Positions 7,869 to 17,039 of a stretch of DNA of 56,456 nucleotides are shown here, piece after piece. The position numbers were made by a program, and so were the translations under genes. The DNA comes from an uncultured Flavobacteriaceae bacterium. GTDB taxonomy: Bacteria > Bacteroidota > Bacteroidia > Flavobacteriales > Flavobacteriaceae. Position 1 is the first letter of the stretch; each line of letters starts with the position of its first letter. The notes under the pieces were generated by a model. The model ran no database searches. It saw nothing but the letters and a program-made list of their open reading frames with translations, and was not told the origin of the DNA. The DNA lies in contig CALDUF010000006.1 in NCBI GenBank assembly GCA_937923515.1, forward strand, positions 1 through 56,456. Reading direction: 5' to 3'.

Positions 7869-8654
7869 TTGGAAATTTTTAACGACATTTTAAACTTTCG
7901 GTTTATCGACTATCTCGATGTTGTTCTAGTAGCACTACTGCTCTATTACCTTTATAAATTGGTTAAAGGTACCGTTGCCATTAATATCTTTATAGGTATT
8001 ATTATCATTTACAGTGCTTGGCGTCTTACGGTATTTCTTAACATGGAACTGCTTTCTAATATTTTTGGAGGCTTTATGAAGGTTGGTATTATTGCTCTTA
8101 TTGTCGTTTTCCAACCCGAAATTAGAAAGTTTTTATTAATGGTAGGCTCTACCAATTTTAGCAGACGTCGCAAATTCCTAGAACAGCTTAAATTCTTACG
8201 ATCTGAAACCACAAATGTTACAGATATTGATGCCATTATCTCTGCCTGTTCTAAAATGTCAATGTCTAAAACAGGCGCTTTAATCGTTTTTGAACGCAAT
8301 AACAACCTCGATTTTTTAGCAGAATCTGGAGATGAGATGAACATAAAAGTCACACAACCTATTATAGAAAGCATTTTTTTTAAGAACAGCCCTTTACATG
8401 ATGGTGCTATATTAATTAATGATAACATTGTAAAAGCAACACGGGTCATCTTACCTGTAAATAATGAAAAACACATTCCGCAACGCTTTGGTTTACGCCA
8501 CAGAGCAGCTATAGGTGTTACTGAAAAAACAGATGCTTTAGCCTTGGTCGTAAGTGAAGAAACAGGATTAATATCTTACTTTAAAGATGGAGAATTTGTG
8601 GTCTTCGAAGACACTTCAGAATTGAATACGATTATAAAACAAGATCTTGATTAA
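7869..8654 (+). CDS. cdaA: Diadenylate cyclase CdaA (c-di-AMP synthase)
   Basis: Makes the second messenger cyclic di-AMP from two ATP. Three N-terminal hydrophobic helices (about residues 15-85) anchor the protein in the inner membrane. They are followed by a DisA_N-type cyclase domain with the D-G-A motif (L-H-D-G-A-I-L-I, about 175-182) and the R-H-R motif (L-R-H-R-A-A-I-G, about 208-215). The start is a TTG at 7869, which gives the expected N-terminus before the first helix. Unlike Firmicutes, no ybbR or glmM gene follows; the neighbour is folP. It converges with the ABC exporter gene with only 7 bp between them. Confidence 0.92.
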   Translation: MEIFNDILNFRFIDYLDVVLVALLLYYLYKLVKGTVAINIFIGIIIIYSAWRLTVFLNMELLSNIFGGFMKVGIIALIVVFQPEIRKFLLMVGSTNFSRRRKFLEQLKFLRSETTNVTDIDAIISACSKMSMSKTGALIVFERNNNLDFLAESGDEMNIKVTQPIIESIFFKNSPLHDGAILINDNIVKATRVILPVNNEKHIPQRFGLRHRAAIGVTEKTDALALVVSEETGLISYFKDGEFVVFEDTSELNTIIKQDLD

Positions 8655-8661
8655 CAAGCTT

Positions 8662-10431
8662 CTATATCAGTTCCTTTTCCTTTAAAAACTGAACTTCATA
8701 TAAATTTTTATAATAACCGCCTTCTCGTTCTAATAAAGTTTTGTGCGTTCCCTGCTCTACAATTTCTCCTGCATCCATCACTAAAATCTTATCTGCCTTT
8801 TTTACAGTAGCCAAACGGTGTGCTATTACAATAGAGGTTCTTCCTTTGGTAATCTTATCGGTTGCATTTTGAATCAACTGTTCCGAATGAGAATCTACCG
8901 AAGAAGTTGCCTCATCTAAAATTAAAATACTTGGATTGGTTACATAAGCCCTTAAAAAAGAGATAAGCTGTCGTTGACCTGAAGATAACATGACCCCGCG
9001 CTCTTTAACATTATAATGATAGCCTCCTGGTAAACTGCTAATAAATTCGTGTACCCCTATAGATTTTGCTGCTTCGATAACCTGAGCTTCGGTAACATCT
9101 GGATGGTGTAATGTAATATTGTTCAAAATCGTATCTGCAAATAAAAACACATCTTGTAATACTACTGCTATTTGTTGGCGCAATGAAGTTAAAGTTACAT
9201 CACCAATCCCGATACCATCTATACATATTGTACCTTTATTAATCTCGTAAAAACGATTTAATAGATTGATAATAGTAGATTTCCCAGCTCCCGTAGATCC
9301 AACTATGGCAACCGTCTCTCCTGCATTTACCTCAAACGATACGCCTCTTAACACAGGCTCCTCAGGCACATAATTAAATTGCACATTTTTAAAAGAAATT
9401 GCACCTTTAAAATGTACGGCTTCGTGCGCACCTGTATCTTCTATTTGAGAATGCGTATCTATAACTTTAAACACACGATTGGCCGCAACCATTCCCATTT
9501 GGAGGGTGTTAAATTTATCTGCAATTTGACGCAAAGGACGAAACAACTTAGGTATAAACATAATAAAGGCTAAAAGCACACCTTGAGAAGCCGTATCGCT
9601 TAATACATGTGTTAAACCTCCATACCAAACCACTAAACCAATAGTTATCGATGACGATAATTCTGCTATTGGAAAAAATATAGAGTTATACCAAATCGTT
9701 TTTAACCACCCCTTTTTATGGCGTTCATTAATTTGTCTAAACTTCTCGTTTTCTATAGCTTCCCTAGCAAACAATTGTAAAATTTTCATCCCAGTAAGGC
9801 GCTCTTGAACAAAAGAATTTAAATTAGAAACTTCGTTACGTACTTCTTCAAACGCTTTTTTCATATACTTTTGAAACACCTTAGTCGCATAAAGTACAAT
9901 AGGCAACATACCAAATACGATAAGACTTAGCTTCCAATTCATGTAAAACATGGCACAGCACACCACTACCATAGCAAGAATGTCCTTAAATATTTGAAAC
10001 AAACCCTGTCCAAAAATATCTGCAATACGCTCCATATCTGTAACAGACCGTGTAATCAATACCCCCACAGAAGAGGTATCGTAGTATTTCATACGAAATG
10101 CTAAAATATGATCGAATAACTTTACCCGAACATCTTTAACCACATGTTGGCCTAACCATCCCGAATAATACATAAATACCAACTGGAACAGGAACTCTAT
10201 AAAAAGCAACCCCACCATAATAAGTACCAAATCTAAAAACCCTTCCGATAATTTCTCCTTAATATGTGTATCTACACCATACTGTAATAAATAAGGGGTC
10301 GTTACACCTAAAACAGCAATACTTATTACTGCAATCAACACAATAAAAAACACCAGTTTATAAGGTTTTATAAACTTAAACAAACGTTTAAAAAGTGTTA
10401 TGTCGAATAATTGTTCTTTTGTCTTAGCCAT
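8662..10431 (-). CDS. ABC transporter, fused permease and ATPase (MsbA/multidrug type)
   Basis: Half-size exporter of 589 aa, expected to act as a homodimer in the inner membrane. Residues about 15-310 form the six-helix transmembrane domain. The nucleotide-binding domain (about 340-585) carries Walker A G-S-T-G-A-G-K-S-T, signature L-S-S-G-Q-R-Q, Walker B I-L-I-L-D-E-A-T-S-S-V-D and the H-loop I-A-H-R-L-A-T-V. The substrate could be lipid or drug and cannot be told from sequence. Its start directly follows the truA stop codon (8662-10431 against 10432-11175), so the two genes are almost certainly co-transcribed. Confidence 0.94.
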   Translation of the reverse strand: MAKTKEQLFDITLFKRLFKFIKPYKLVFFIVLIAVISIAVLGVTTPYLLQYGVDTHIKEKLSEGFLDLVLIMVGLLFIEFLFQLVFMYYSGWLGQHVVKDVRVKLFDHILAFRMKYYDTSSVGVLITRSVTDMERIADIFGQGLFQIFKDILAMVVVCCAMFYMNWKLSLIVFGMLPIVLYATKVFQKYMKKAFEEVRNEVSNLNSFVQERLTGMKILQLFAREAIENEKFRQINERHKKGWLKTIWYNSIFFPIAELSSSITIGLVVWYGGLTHVLSDTASQGVLLAFIMFIPKLFRPLRQIADKFNTLQMGMVAANRVFKVIDTHSQIEDTGAHEAVHFKGAISFKNVQFNYVPEEPVLRGVSFEVNAGETVAIVGSTGAGKSTIINLLNRFYEINKGTICIDGIGIGDVTLTSLRQQIAVVLQDVFLFADTILNNITLHHPDVTEAQVIEAAKSIGVHEFISSLPGGYHYNVKERGVMLSSGQRQLISFLRAYVTNPSILILDEATSSVDSHSEQLIQNATDKITKGRTSIVIAHRLATVKKADKILVMDAGEIVEQGTHKTLLEREGGYYKNLYEVQFLKEKELI

Positions 10432-11175
10432 TTATAATACTATCGTTTCGGGGTAAGCTACTTCGGTTAAATATAAACCATGTGCTGGCACTGAATAACC
10501 AGCCTCACTTCTATTTTTAGATTTTATTATGGTATGCAGGTCTTCTACCTTAACTTTTCCTAAACCAATATTAATCATAGTTCCAACTATGGCACGCACC
10601 ATGTTCCGCAGAAAACGATCTGCCGTAATTTCAAAATGAAGTTCGTTAGCAACCTGCTTCCATTCTGCTACCATAATATCACAATAATACGTTTTTACAT
10701 CGGTATTAGTCTTAGAGAAGCATTGAAAATCTTTATATTCCAATAAGATTCGCGTTGCTGCATTCATTTTATCGACATCTAAATGCTGCTTTAAATAATA
10801 TGACGTTTGGTGGGTGAATACATTTTTCTGTAAGCTCACTCTATAGCGGTAACTACGACGCGTGGCATGAAATCTGGCATGAGCATCAAGGTTAACCTTA
10901 TAAATACGATCTACAGCAATATCAAAAGGCAAAAAAGCATTGAGTTTATAGACTAAATCCTTCGCCTCAAAACCTTTATTAGTTTCAAAATGTGCTACCA
11001 TTTCTGTTGCATGCACACCCGCATCGGTTCTTCCCGCTCCAACTATAGCTATAGTTTCATTTAGCAAACGCGATAGTGCATTTTCTAAAACTTCTTGTAC
11101 CGAAATAGCATTGGGCTGTATTTGCCAACCATGGTAAGCACTACCATTATATGAAAGTTGTATAAAATATCGCAA
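10432..11175 (-). CDS. truA: tRNA pseudouridine synthase A
   Basis: Converts uridines 38-40 in the anticodon stem-loop of tRNAs to pseudouridine. The 247-aa length is typical. The catalytic aspartate is Asp51 in G-A-G-R-T-D-A-G-V-H-A. R-S-Y-R-Y-R and F-L-R-N-M-V-R-A-I-V-G-T appear at the expected later positions. It is first in a two-gene leftward unit with the ABC exporter. A TATCTTTG box lies 57 bp upstream of the start. Confidence 0.96.
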   Translation of the reverse strand: MRYFIQLSYNGSAYHGWQIQPNAISVQEVLENALSRLLNETIAIVGAGRTDAGVHATEMVAHFETNKGFEAKDLVYKLNAFLPFDIAVDRIYKVNLDAHARFHATRRSYRYRVSLQKNVFTHQTSYYLKQHLDVDKMNAATRILLEYKDFQCFSKTNTDVKTYYCDIMVAEWKQVANELHFEITADRFLRNMVRAIVGTMINIGLGKVKVEDLHTIIKSKNRSEAGYSVPAHGLYLTEVAYPETIVL

Positions 11176-11232
11176 ATCCTTTTATTTTAAATCATTCACC
11201 AACGAAGTCAACTAAACTTCTCCTTTAAGGCA

Positions 11233-11240
11233 CAAAGATA
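11233..11240 (-). promoter_or_regulatory. Putative -7 box for truA
   Basis: TATCTTTG on the minus strand, a perfect TAnnTTTG match, 57 bp upstream of the truA start. No clear -33 partner. Confidence 0.45.
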
Positions 11241-11402
11241 CTTACATTTCTAATTTTAAAATTTAGTATTAACATGATATTAGTTGTTTTAATAGCAGCC
11301 TTAGATCTCAATTAACACTGTATTTCAAAACTAATTTCTTTTTTAGAAACTGGTACAGTATAATTTCTTAAAATTGTTATTCAAATTAGTACAAAACATT
11401 TC

Positions 11403-11897
11403 ATGACTAAAATTTTATTACTTTCAGACACGCATAGTTATATGGATACCGCTATTTTAAAGCATGTAAAGCACGCTGATGAAGTATGGCATGCTGGAGA
11501 TATTGGTACTTTAGACGTCACAGACGCTATTAAAGCCCTAAAACCCCTTAGAGCCGTTTATGGAAATATAGACGCTAAAGAGGTACGTAGTGAGTTTCCC
11601 GAACATAACCGCTTTATGTGTGAAGGTGTAGATGTATGGATGACACATATTGGAGGTTATCCCCCAAAATACAATAATCGCGTGATTGAAACTATAAAGA
11701 TAAATCCACCACGTTTGTTCATCTGTGGCCATTCGCACATTCTAAAAGTAATGCCTGATAAATCACTAAATCTGTTACATATGAATCCTGGTGCAGTAGG
11801 TACCCATGGGTTTCACAAAGTTAGAACCATGCTTCGATTCACTATAGATGGTAAGAAAATCGATAACTTAGAAGTGATTGAGTTTGATAGACGCTAG
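11403..11897 (+). CDS. YfcE/MJ0936-type metallophosphoesterase
   Basis: Small calcineurin-like phosphodiesterase of 164 aa. All metal-binding motifs of the YfcE group are present: L-L-S-D-T-H near residue 6, W-H-A-G-D-I-G, V-Y-G-N-I-D, C-G-H-S-H and a C-terminal M-N-P-G-A-V-G. Family members hydrolyse phosphodiesters with a binuclear metal centre in the cytoplasm; the physiological substrate is unknown. It stands alone, divergent from truA and convergent with the DUF4293 gene. Confidence 0.9.
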   Translation: MTKILLLSDTHSYMDTAILKHVKHADEVWHAGDIGTLDVTDAIKALKPLRAVYGNIDAKEVRSEFPEHNRFMCEGVDVWMTHIGGYPPKYNNRVIETIKINPPRLFICGHSHILKVMPDKSLNLLHMNPGAVGTHGFHKVRTMLRFTIDGKKIDNLEVIEFDRR

Positions 11898-12020
11898 TAC
11901 GTACTTATTTTTTAGATTATGAAAGGTTTACATCAAAAAACAATATATGTACGGGTAGAACGTAGCTAAAAAAGGGCATCTTCAACTTAAAGCAGCAAAA
12001 TACACTATGTGTACTCATTA

Positions 12021-12049
12021 AAAAAGCCCAAGATCTTCACCTTGGGCTT
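12021..12049 (-). terminator. Terminator of the DUF4293 gene
   Basis: The inverted repeat AAGCCCAAG/CTTGGGCTT (12024-12032 and 12041-12049) has an 8-nt loop. On the minus strand it is followed by a T run, giving a classical rho-independent structure 29 bp past the DUF4293 stop. Confidence 0.75.
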
Positions 12050-12077
12050 ACGCACTAATACTACTAAGATGTTAGGT

Positions 12078-12488
12078 TTAACGTAATCTATCTACAGATT
12101 TTACGAGATCTTCATCCTTTTTAATGGCTTTATTGGCCAAGGCCAAAAACACGATAGAAATTATAGGAAGAAACATCCCAATACCTTTCTCTGAAACTAC
12201 TGTTTCTCCAGATATATTTAGTGATAAATACACGAAAAATCCTAGTAAAAAAAAGTTTAATATGATGTTAAGGCGCCCCAAAACAAATTGAAGCTTCCTG
12301 TTTTTAAACATTAAAATTGAAACCAGAGCTAAAATACCTGATACTACAAACGCTGCCAATATTGGTAATTCGTTTTTTGCGAAAACGGTAGCACCATCAT
12401 TAGTAATCCATAAATGGAATAAAAATATTAACCCAAGTGCATTACCTGCTGCTAGTATTAAGTATACGGACTGTATGCGTTGTAACAT
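12078..12488 (-). CDS. DUF4293 family membrane protein
   Basis: 136-aa protein with four predicted transmembrane helices, beginning M-L-Q-R-I-Q-S-V-Y-L-I-L-A, the hallmark N-terminus of DUF4293. Function is unknown. It lies upstream of and divergent from rho, a neighbourhood I recall as common in Flavobacteriia. The second helix follows a segment containing N-D-G-A-T-V-F and the tail is charged (K-K-D-E-D-L-V-K-S). Confidence 0.85.
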   Translation of the reverse strand: MLQRIQSVYLILAAGNALGLIFLFHLWITNDGATVFAKNELPILAAFVVSGILALVSILMFKNRKLQFVLGRLNIILNFFLLGFFVYLSLNISGETVVSEKGIGMFLPIISIVFLALANKAIKKDEDLVKSVDRLR

Positions 12489-12509
12489 ATTAATTTATAA
12501 TCTGGATGG

Positions 12510-12517
12510 CAAAAATA
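12510..12517 (-). promoter_or_regulatory. Putative -7 box for the DUF4293 gene
   Basis: TATTTTTG on the minus strand, 22 bp upstream of the start codon; matches TAnnTTTG. No -33 box was recognised. Confidence 0.35.
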
Positions 12518-12690
12518 GTAGTTTCTTTATTAATTTGACAGTTTAAATTAAAATAAAGTTGTATTATTGCAGTGATAATTCCCAACAATCGCTAATACAG
12601 ATTGTTAACTCTTCAGAATAAAACATCTATTTTTTTCAGAAAAACTTAAAAAATTTTATACCCACTATAATAGCATTCAACGAAACCTTT

Positions 12691-14298
12691 ATGTTCGAAA
12701 TTTCACAATTAAAAGAAAAAAAACTTACTGATTTACAAGATATTGCAAAAAAATTAAGTATTCCTAAATTCCGTTCTATGAAAAAACTGGATTTAGTATA
12801 TCAAATATTAGATAAGCAAGCTGCAGACCCTAGTGCAGCTAAAGTAGTGGCTCCAACTACAGAAAACAAAACAGAGCAACCAGCCAAAAAACCTAGACAG
12901 CGTGTGCAAAAAGCACCCAATACCGAAGCCAAAAAGGAAGATAATAAAACTGAAAGCAAGGTTACAAAAGAGAAACCTGCTGAAGTAAAGGATAATAAAT
13001 CTACAAACGATAATACTCCAAAAACCTCTAACAACAACCAACAACATAGAGGTTCTAGAGATAATAAACAGCGTAACCAAAACCAAAGACGCGATAATAA
13101 CCACCAACATAAAAACCAGAAAAACCATGGTAACAACGGTAATAAGGACAATAGAAACCGTTACCGTGAGCCTGATTTTGAATTTGATGCTATTATTGAA
13201 AGTGAAGGTGTACTAGACATCATGCAAGATGGGTATGGTTTTTTAAGATCGTCTGACTATAACTATCTATCATCGCCTGATGATATTTACGTTTCGCAAT
13301 CTCAAATTAGATTGTTTGGTCTTAAAAAAGGTGATACTGTTTTAGGGCATGTACGCCCGCCAAAAGAAGGTGAAAAATACTTTCCTTTAATAAAGGTGAG
13401 TAAAATTAACGGTCAAGATCCTAACGTTGTTAGAGATCGTGTGGCTTTTGAGCATTTAACACCTTTATTTCCACAGGAGAAATTTAATATCGCAGAAAGA
13501 CAAAGCACCATTTCTACACGAATTATGGATTTGTTTGCGCCTATTGGTAAAGGGCAACGTGGTATGATTGTTTCGCAACCAAAAACAGGTAAAACAATGT
13601 TACTTAAGGATGTAGCAAACGCTATTGCTGCAAATCATCCTGAGGTGTACCAAATGATTTTATTGATTGATGAGCGTCCTGAAGAGGTTACCGATATGCA
13701 ACGTAATGTTCGTGGAGAGGTAATTGCTTCTACATTTGATAAAGAAGCGCACGAACACGTAAAAATTGCTGATATTGTTCTTGAAAAAGCAAAACGCCTA
13801 GTAGAATGTGGACACGATGTAGTAATTCTTTTAGATTCTATTACACGTTTGGCAAGAGCTTATAACACCGTACAACCGGCTTCTGGTAAAATATTATCTG
13901 GTGGTGTTGATGCTAATGCATTACACAAACCAAAACGCTTTTTTGGAGCTGCTCGTAATATTGAAAATGGTGGTTCTTTAACCATTATTGCAACAGCACT
14001 TACCGAAACAGGATCTAAAATGGACGAGGTGATTTTTGAAGAGTTTAAAGGTACTGGTAATATGGAATTGCAATTGGATAGAAAAATATCTAACCGTAGA
14101 ATTTTCCCTGCTATAGACCTTACCTCATCAAGCACGCGTCGTGATGATATATTACTAGACGATGTCACGGTACAACGCATGTGGGTAATGCGCAAGTATC
14201 TTGCAGACATGAACCCTGTTGAAGCTATGGAATTTATTAATGACCGTTTCAAACAAACTAAAAATAACGAAGAGTTTTTAATATCTATGAATGGGTAA
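12691..14298 (+). CDS. rho: Transcription termination factor Rho
   Basis: Hexameric RNA helicase that ends transcription. The N-terminal Rho_N helical part (about 1-45) is followed by an insert of about 110 residues (about 45-158) very rich in Asn, Gln, Lys, Arg and His, clearly disordered. The RNA-binding cold-shock-like domain then begins at about 170 (D-G-Y-G-F-L-R). The ATPase core has Walker [19 protein letters not shown] and the Walker B/Q-loop region [13 protein letters not shown]. At 535 aa it is longer than the roughly 420 aa of E. coli Rho, the excess being the insert. A strong hairpin terminator follows the gene. Confidence 0.97.
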   Translation: MFEISQLKEKKLTDLQDIAKKLSIPKFRSMKKLDLVYQILDKQAADPSAAKVVAPTTENKTEQPAKKPRQRVQKAPNTEAKKEDNKTESKVTKEKPAEVKDNKSTNDNTPKTSNNNQQHRGSRDNKQRNQNQRRDNNHQHKNQKNHGNNGNKDNRNRYREPDFEFDAIIESEGVLDIMQDGYGFLRSSDYNYLSSPDDIYVSQSQIRLFGLKKGDTVLGHVRPPKEGEKYFPLIKVSKINGQDPNVVRDRVAFEHLTPLFPQEKFNIAERQSTISTRIMDLFAPIGKGQRGMIVSQPKTGKTMLLKDVANAIAANHPEVYQMILLIDERPEEVTDMQRNVRGEVIASTFDKEAHEHVKIADIVLEKAKRLVECGHDVVILLDSITRLARAYNTVQPASGKILSGGVDANALHKPKRFFGAARNIENGGSLTIIATALTETGSKMDEVIFEEFKGTGNMELQLDRKISNRRIFPAIDLTSSSTRRDDILLDDVTVQRMWVMRKYLADMNPVEAMEFINDRFKQTKNNEEFLISMNG

Positions 14299-14328
14299 TT
14301 AAAATGTAAACTAACTGAAATTAACTAT

Positions 14329-14358
14329 AAGCCTTAACATTGCTGTTAAGGCTTTTTT
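14329..14358 (+). terminator. Terminator after rho
   Basis: Stem AAGCCTTAAC/GTTAAGGCTT with loop ATTGCT, followed by a run of six T. It begins 30 bp after the rho stop codon. Confidence 0.85.
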
Positions 14359-14404
14359 ATACGATACATTTAGGGTTTGTAAATGAAATTTGAATCAAAA
14401 TATC

Positions 14405-14412
14405 TATCTTTG
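14405..14412 (+). promoter_or_regulatory. Putative -7 box for the pRiA4b ORF-3-like gene
   Basis: TATCTTTG followed by CA, a perfect TAnnTTTG match 19 bp before the ATG. TTTG sequences upstream are at non-standard spacing (12 and 25 bp). Confidence 0.5.
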
Positions 14413-14431
14413 CACCCTATAATTTAGTGTT

Positions 14432-14947
14432 ATGATTTACAGGTTTAGAGTTATTTTAGACAACGATACAGAAGATGATGTATTTCGCGATTTAGAAATT
14501 CGTGAAACAGATTCTTTAGAAGATTTACATAACATTATTACCCAATCTTTTGGGTTTGATGGCTCTGAAATGGCATCGTTTTACATTAGTAATGACCAAT
14601 GGGACCAAGGTGAAGAAATATCATTATTTGATTTAAGCGATGATGGCTCTGCCCGTTTAATGAACGAAACCGAAATTTGTAACGTAGTGCATGAAGCGCA
14701 AACCAAACTTATTTATGTTTATGATTTTTTGAGCATGTGGACGTTTTACGTAGAACTTGCTGAAATTGTTGACGTTATTGAAGGACACGACTATCCTAAT
14801 TTAATGTTTGTAAAAGGGCAAGTACCTGATACTGCTCCTGATCGTGTTTTTGAAGCTGATAGTGATGAGGGTGCATTTAATGAATTTGATGATGACATTG
14901 ATGTTGAGGACTACGACAATTTAGATTTTGACGAAAACTGGAATTAA
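14432..14947 (+). CDS. pRiA4b ORF-3-like (IS1096 passenger TnpR-like) protein
   Basis: 171-aa acidic protein that matches the plasmid pRiA4b ORF-3-like domain. It starts with Y-R-F-R-V-I-L, has the segment L-E-D-L-H-N-I-I-T-Q-S-F-G-F-D, and later F-Y-I-S-N-D-Q-W and Y-V-Y-D-F-L-S-M-W-T-F-Y-V-E-L. The tail (about 138-171) is almost all acidic and aromatic (D-D-D-I-D-V-E-D-Y-D). The name derives from mobile elements, but no transposase or element ends occur here, and similar chromosomal genes are common in Bacteroidota. Function unknown. It has its own promoter-like box and converges with the next gene. Confidence 0.82.
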   Translation: MIYRFRVILDNDTEDDVFRDLEIRETDSLEDLHNIITQSFGFDGSEMASFYISNDQWDQGEEISLFDLSDDGSARLMNETEICNVVHEAQTKLIYVYDFLSMWTFYVELAEIVDVIEGHDYPNLMFVKGQVPDTAPDRVFEADSDEGAFNEFDDDIDVEDYDNLDFDENWN

Positions 14948-14957
14948 AAATTACGCC

Positions 14958-16019
14958 TTACTTTAAATTTAAAGGATTAACATTTTCATAGTTATGCACT
15001 AAAAAATCTAGTGCTTTTTCTAAAATATCACCCATAGTTTTACATTTCTTAAAATTCACATCGTAGGTATATTCAAAAATCTTTAGTTTTAATAAATCTA
15101 TGTGTGTTTTTTTAGAAATTTCATCTGTAACCATACATTCCAAAAGGGTGTTTATACGATCGTTAAAACTCTTTAGGCGCTTTACTAATATAGAGCGTTC
15201 TTCAATTTTATATTGCTCTATAGATAACTTTTCAAAAGAATCTGAAACTATTTTTACCATTTCTAAATTCTCTTTAAAAAACTGCGGGCGATAAATATTA
15301 AATTTACCTTCGTAAGATTGTTGATCAAAATCTATCGCACGTATTTTATAAACCACATGATCAAAATCATGGGTTGGCACAATTACATAATTGTAAGAAC
15401 GCATGTCTCCTAAAAGCCTTATCATGCAGCGTTCGTTAAACTTTACAAACTCTTTAGCTATTTGCGCTTTTTCGCTTTTTGTACAATTAGGCAACATGTC
15501 TTTAATAAAAACATCTCCCGGAATACCAGCAATATGCTCTTCAATAAGTGTTTTATTACTTACTAAAAAATTGAGATTATAGGGTGATAACATGTGCTCT
15601 AGTTCTAAACCATAAATTCTAGAAGCATCGGCAGTTTTTATATAAAAATAAGTGTAATTATCGTTTAAAATATTTCTGATTTTAATACGAAATGGCTTAG
15701 AATTTCCAAAGGTACAGTAGTCTACAGCATCAACACTTAAAAAAGGGAAAATGCTTTCGTTACCATCAGAATGTAAAATAGCATATACCTTTTTAAGTGC
15801 CAGGTAAATATCCTCTCTATCAAACTCATTATAATACACTCTTACCCACAAGGTATCATTATCGTCAGCATCAAGCACCTCAACCGCGCCTTGAAACCGT
15901 AATAAATCCTCATAAAAAATAGGCAACTTTATATTACGGTTATATTCTGAAAGATACCTATCTAATTTTTTAGAAATTGGATAACAGGGTTTTCGTTTAG
16001 AAATTTTTAAATCGTCCAT
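14958..16019 (-). CDS. Conserved-looking hypothetical protein, 353 aa
   Basis: I do not recognise a family with certainty. It has no signal peptide or membrane helix and is rich in charged and aromatic residues. A segment near residues 215-240 reads H-D-F-D-H-V-V-Y-K-I-R-A-I-D-F-D-Q-Q. The I-D-F-D core is reminiscent of the metal-binding strand of kinase-like or HipA-like phosphotransferases, and upstream lies H-I-A-G-I-P-G-D-V-F. This similarity is weak and no ATP-loop was identified. It converges with the pRiA4b-like gene (10 bp apart) and diverges from the ABC exporter operon. Confidence 0.75.
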   Translation of the reverse strand: MDDLKISKRKPCYPISKKLDRYLSEYNRNIKLPIFYEDLLRFQGAVEVLDADDNDTLWVRVYYNEFDREDIYLALKKVYAILHSDGNESIFPFLSVDAVDYCTFGNSKPFRIKIRNILNDNYTYFYIKTADASRIYGLELEHMLSPYNLNFLVSNKTLIEEHIAGIPGDVFIKDMLPNCTKSEKAQIAKEFVKFNERCMIRLLGDMRSYNYVIVPTHDFDHVVYKIRAIDFDQQSYEGKFNIYRPQFFKENLEMVKIVSDSFEKLSIEQYKIEERSILVKRLKSFNDRINTLLECMVTDEISKKTHIDLLKLKIFEYTYDVNFKKCKTMGDILEKALDFLVHNYENVNPLNLK

Positions 16020-16132
16020 AAGCCTTCAAATTTAAGCTTTTCTCATAATTAATGTAACAAAAAAGTGAGATGGTCGTCTTAAGATTATAACTCATCAACC
16101 GCTGAATTCGTTTCAGCATAAAACCTTTACGC

Positions 16133-17029
16133 TTGGAACCTATTTTAACAATTAACAATCTCACGAAAAAATTTGGTGTTTTAACTGCAGTAAACGATTT
16201 GTCGTTTACTATAAACAAAGGCAATGTTTACGGTATTTTAGGGCCAAATGGTAGTGGTAAATCTACAACTTTAGGCATTGTACTAAATGTAGTTAACAAA
16301 ACATCAGGCGATTTTAAATGGTTTGATGGCAACACCTCAACTCATGATGCTTTAAAAAAAGTGGGCGCCATTATAGAAAGACCTAATTTTTATCCTTACA
16401 TGACTGCTACCGAAAATTTAAAACTGGTATGTAAAATAAAAGATGTAGCCACGAGTAAAATTAATGAGAAATTAGAAATTGTTGGACTATTAGAGCGTAA
16501 AAATAGTAAGTTTAAAACCTATTCTTTAGGTATGAAACAACGATTGGCAATAGCTTCTGCCCTATTGAACGATCCAGAGATTTTAATTTTAGATGAGCCA
16601 ACCAATGGCTTAGATCCTCAAGGCATCCATCAAATTCGTCAAATTATAAAAGATATCGCTAGCCAAGGCACTACAATACTATTGGCCTCTCACTTATTAG
16701 ATGAAGTTGAAAAAGTATGCTCTCATGTAGTGGTGTTGCGCAAAGGTAAAAAACTGTATTCCGGACGCGTAGATAAAATGATTTCAAGCCACGGTTTCTT
16801 TGAACTTAAATGCAATAACCAAAAAACGCTACTTGAAGTTATTGAGAACGACCCCACTTTTGGAAAAGTAAAAATTGAGGAGGATTTAATTACTGCATTT
16901 TTAAACAAACCATTACGCTCTGAAGATTTTAATAAACAACTTTTTGAAAAAGGTGTAATACTAACGCATTTAGTACAACGTAAAGAGAGCCTTGAGGAAC
17001 AATTTTTACAACTAACCGATAACAACTAA
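16133..17029 (+). CDS. ABC-2 type exporter, ATP-binding subunit
   Basis: 298-aa ATPase of an ABC-2 exporter (CcmA/BcrA-like). Walker A G-P-N-G-S-G-K-S-T lies at about residues 38-46, signature Y-S-L-G-M-K-Q-R near 130, Walker B I-L-I-L-D-E-P-T-N-G-L-D near 150, and the H-loop A-S-H-L-L-D-E-V. A C-terminal domain of about 80 residues follows. The start is a TTG at 16133 (M-E-P-I-L-T-I-N-N-L-T-K-K-F-G). The permease begins 10 bp after its stop, so the two form an operon. Substrate unknown; the BcrA-like type often handles peptides or lipids. Confidence 0.93.
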   Translation: MEPILTINNLTKKFGVLTAVNDLSFTINKGNVYGILGPNGSGKSTTLGIVLNVVNKTSGDFKWFDGNTSTHDALKKVGAIIERPNFYPYMTATENLKLVCKIKDVATSKINEKLEIVGLLERKNSKFKTYSLGMKQRLAIASALLNDPEILILDEPTNGLDPQGIHQIRQIIKDIASQGTTILLASHLLDEVEKVCSHVVVLRKGKKLYSGRVDKMISSHGFFELKCNNQKTLLEVIENDPTFGKVKIEEDLITAFLNKPLRSEDFNKQLFEKGVILTHLVQRKESLEEQFLQLTDNN

Positions 17030-17039
17030 CCCGCTACCA

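Noticed and set aside
12801-13151. Hydrophobic antisense frames inside rho
   Set aside because: Artefact of the Lys/Asn-rich insert: the complement of such codons reads as Leu/Phe/Ser. Rho is clearly the real gene.
14432-14947. Insertion sequence, suggested by the IS1096/pRiA4b family name
   Set aside because: No transposase, terminal inverted repeats or target-site duplication; the family occurs widely as chromosomal genes.
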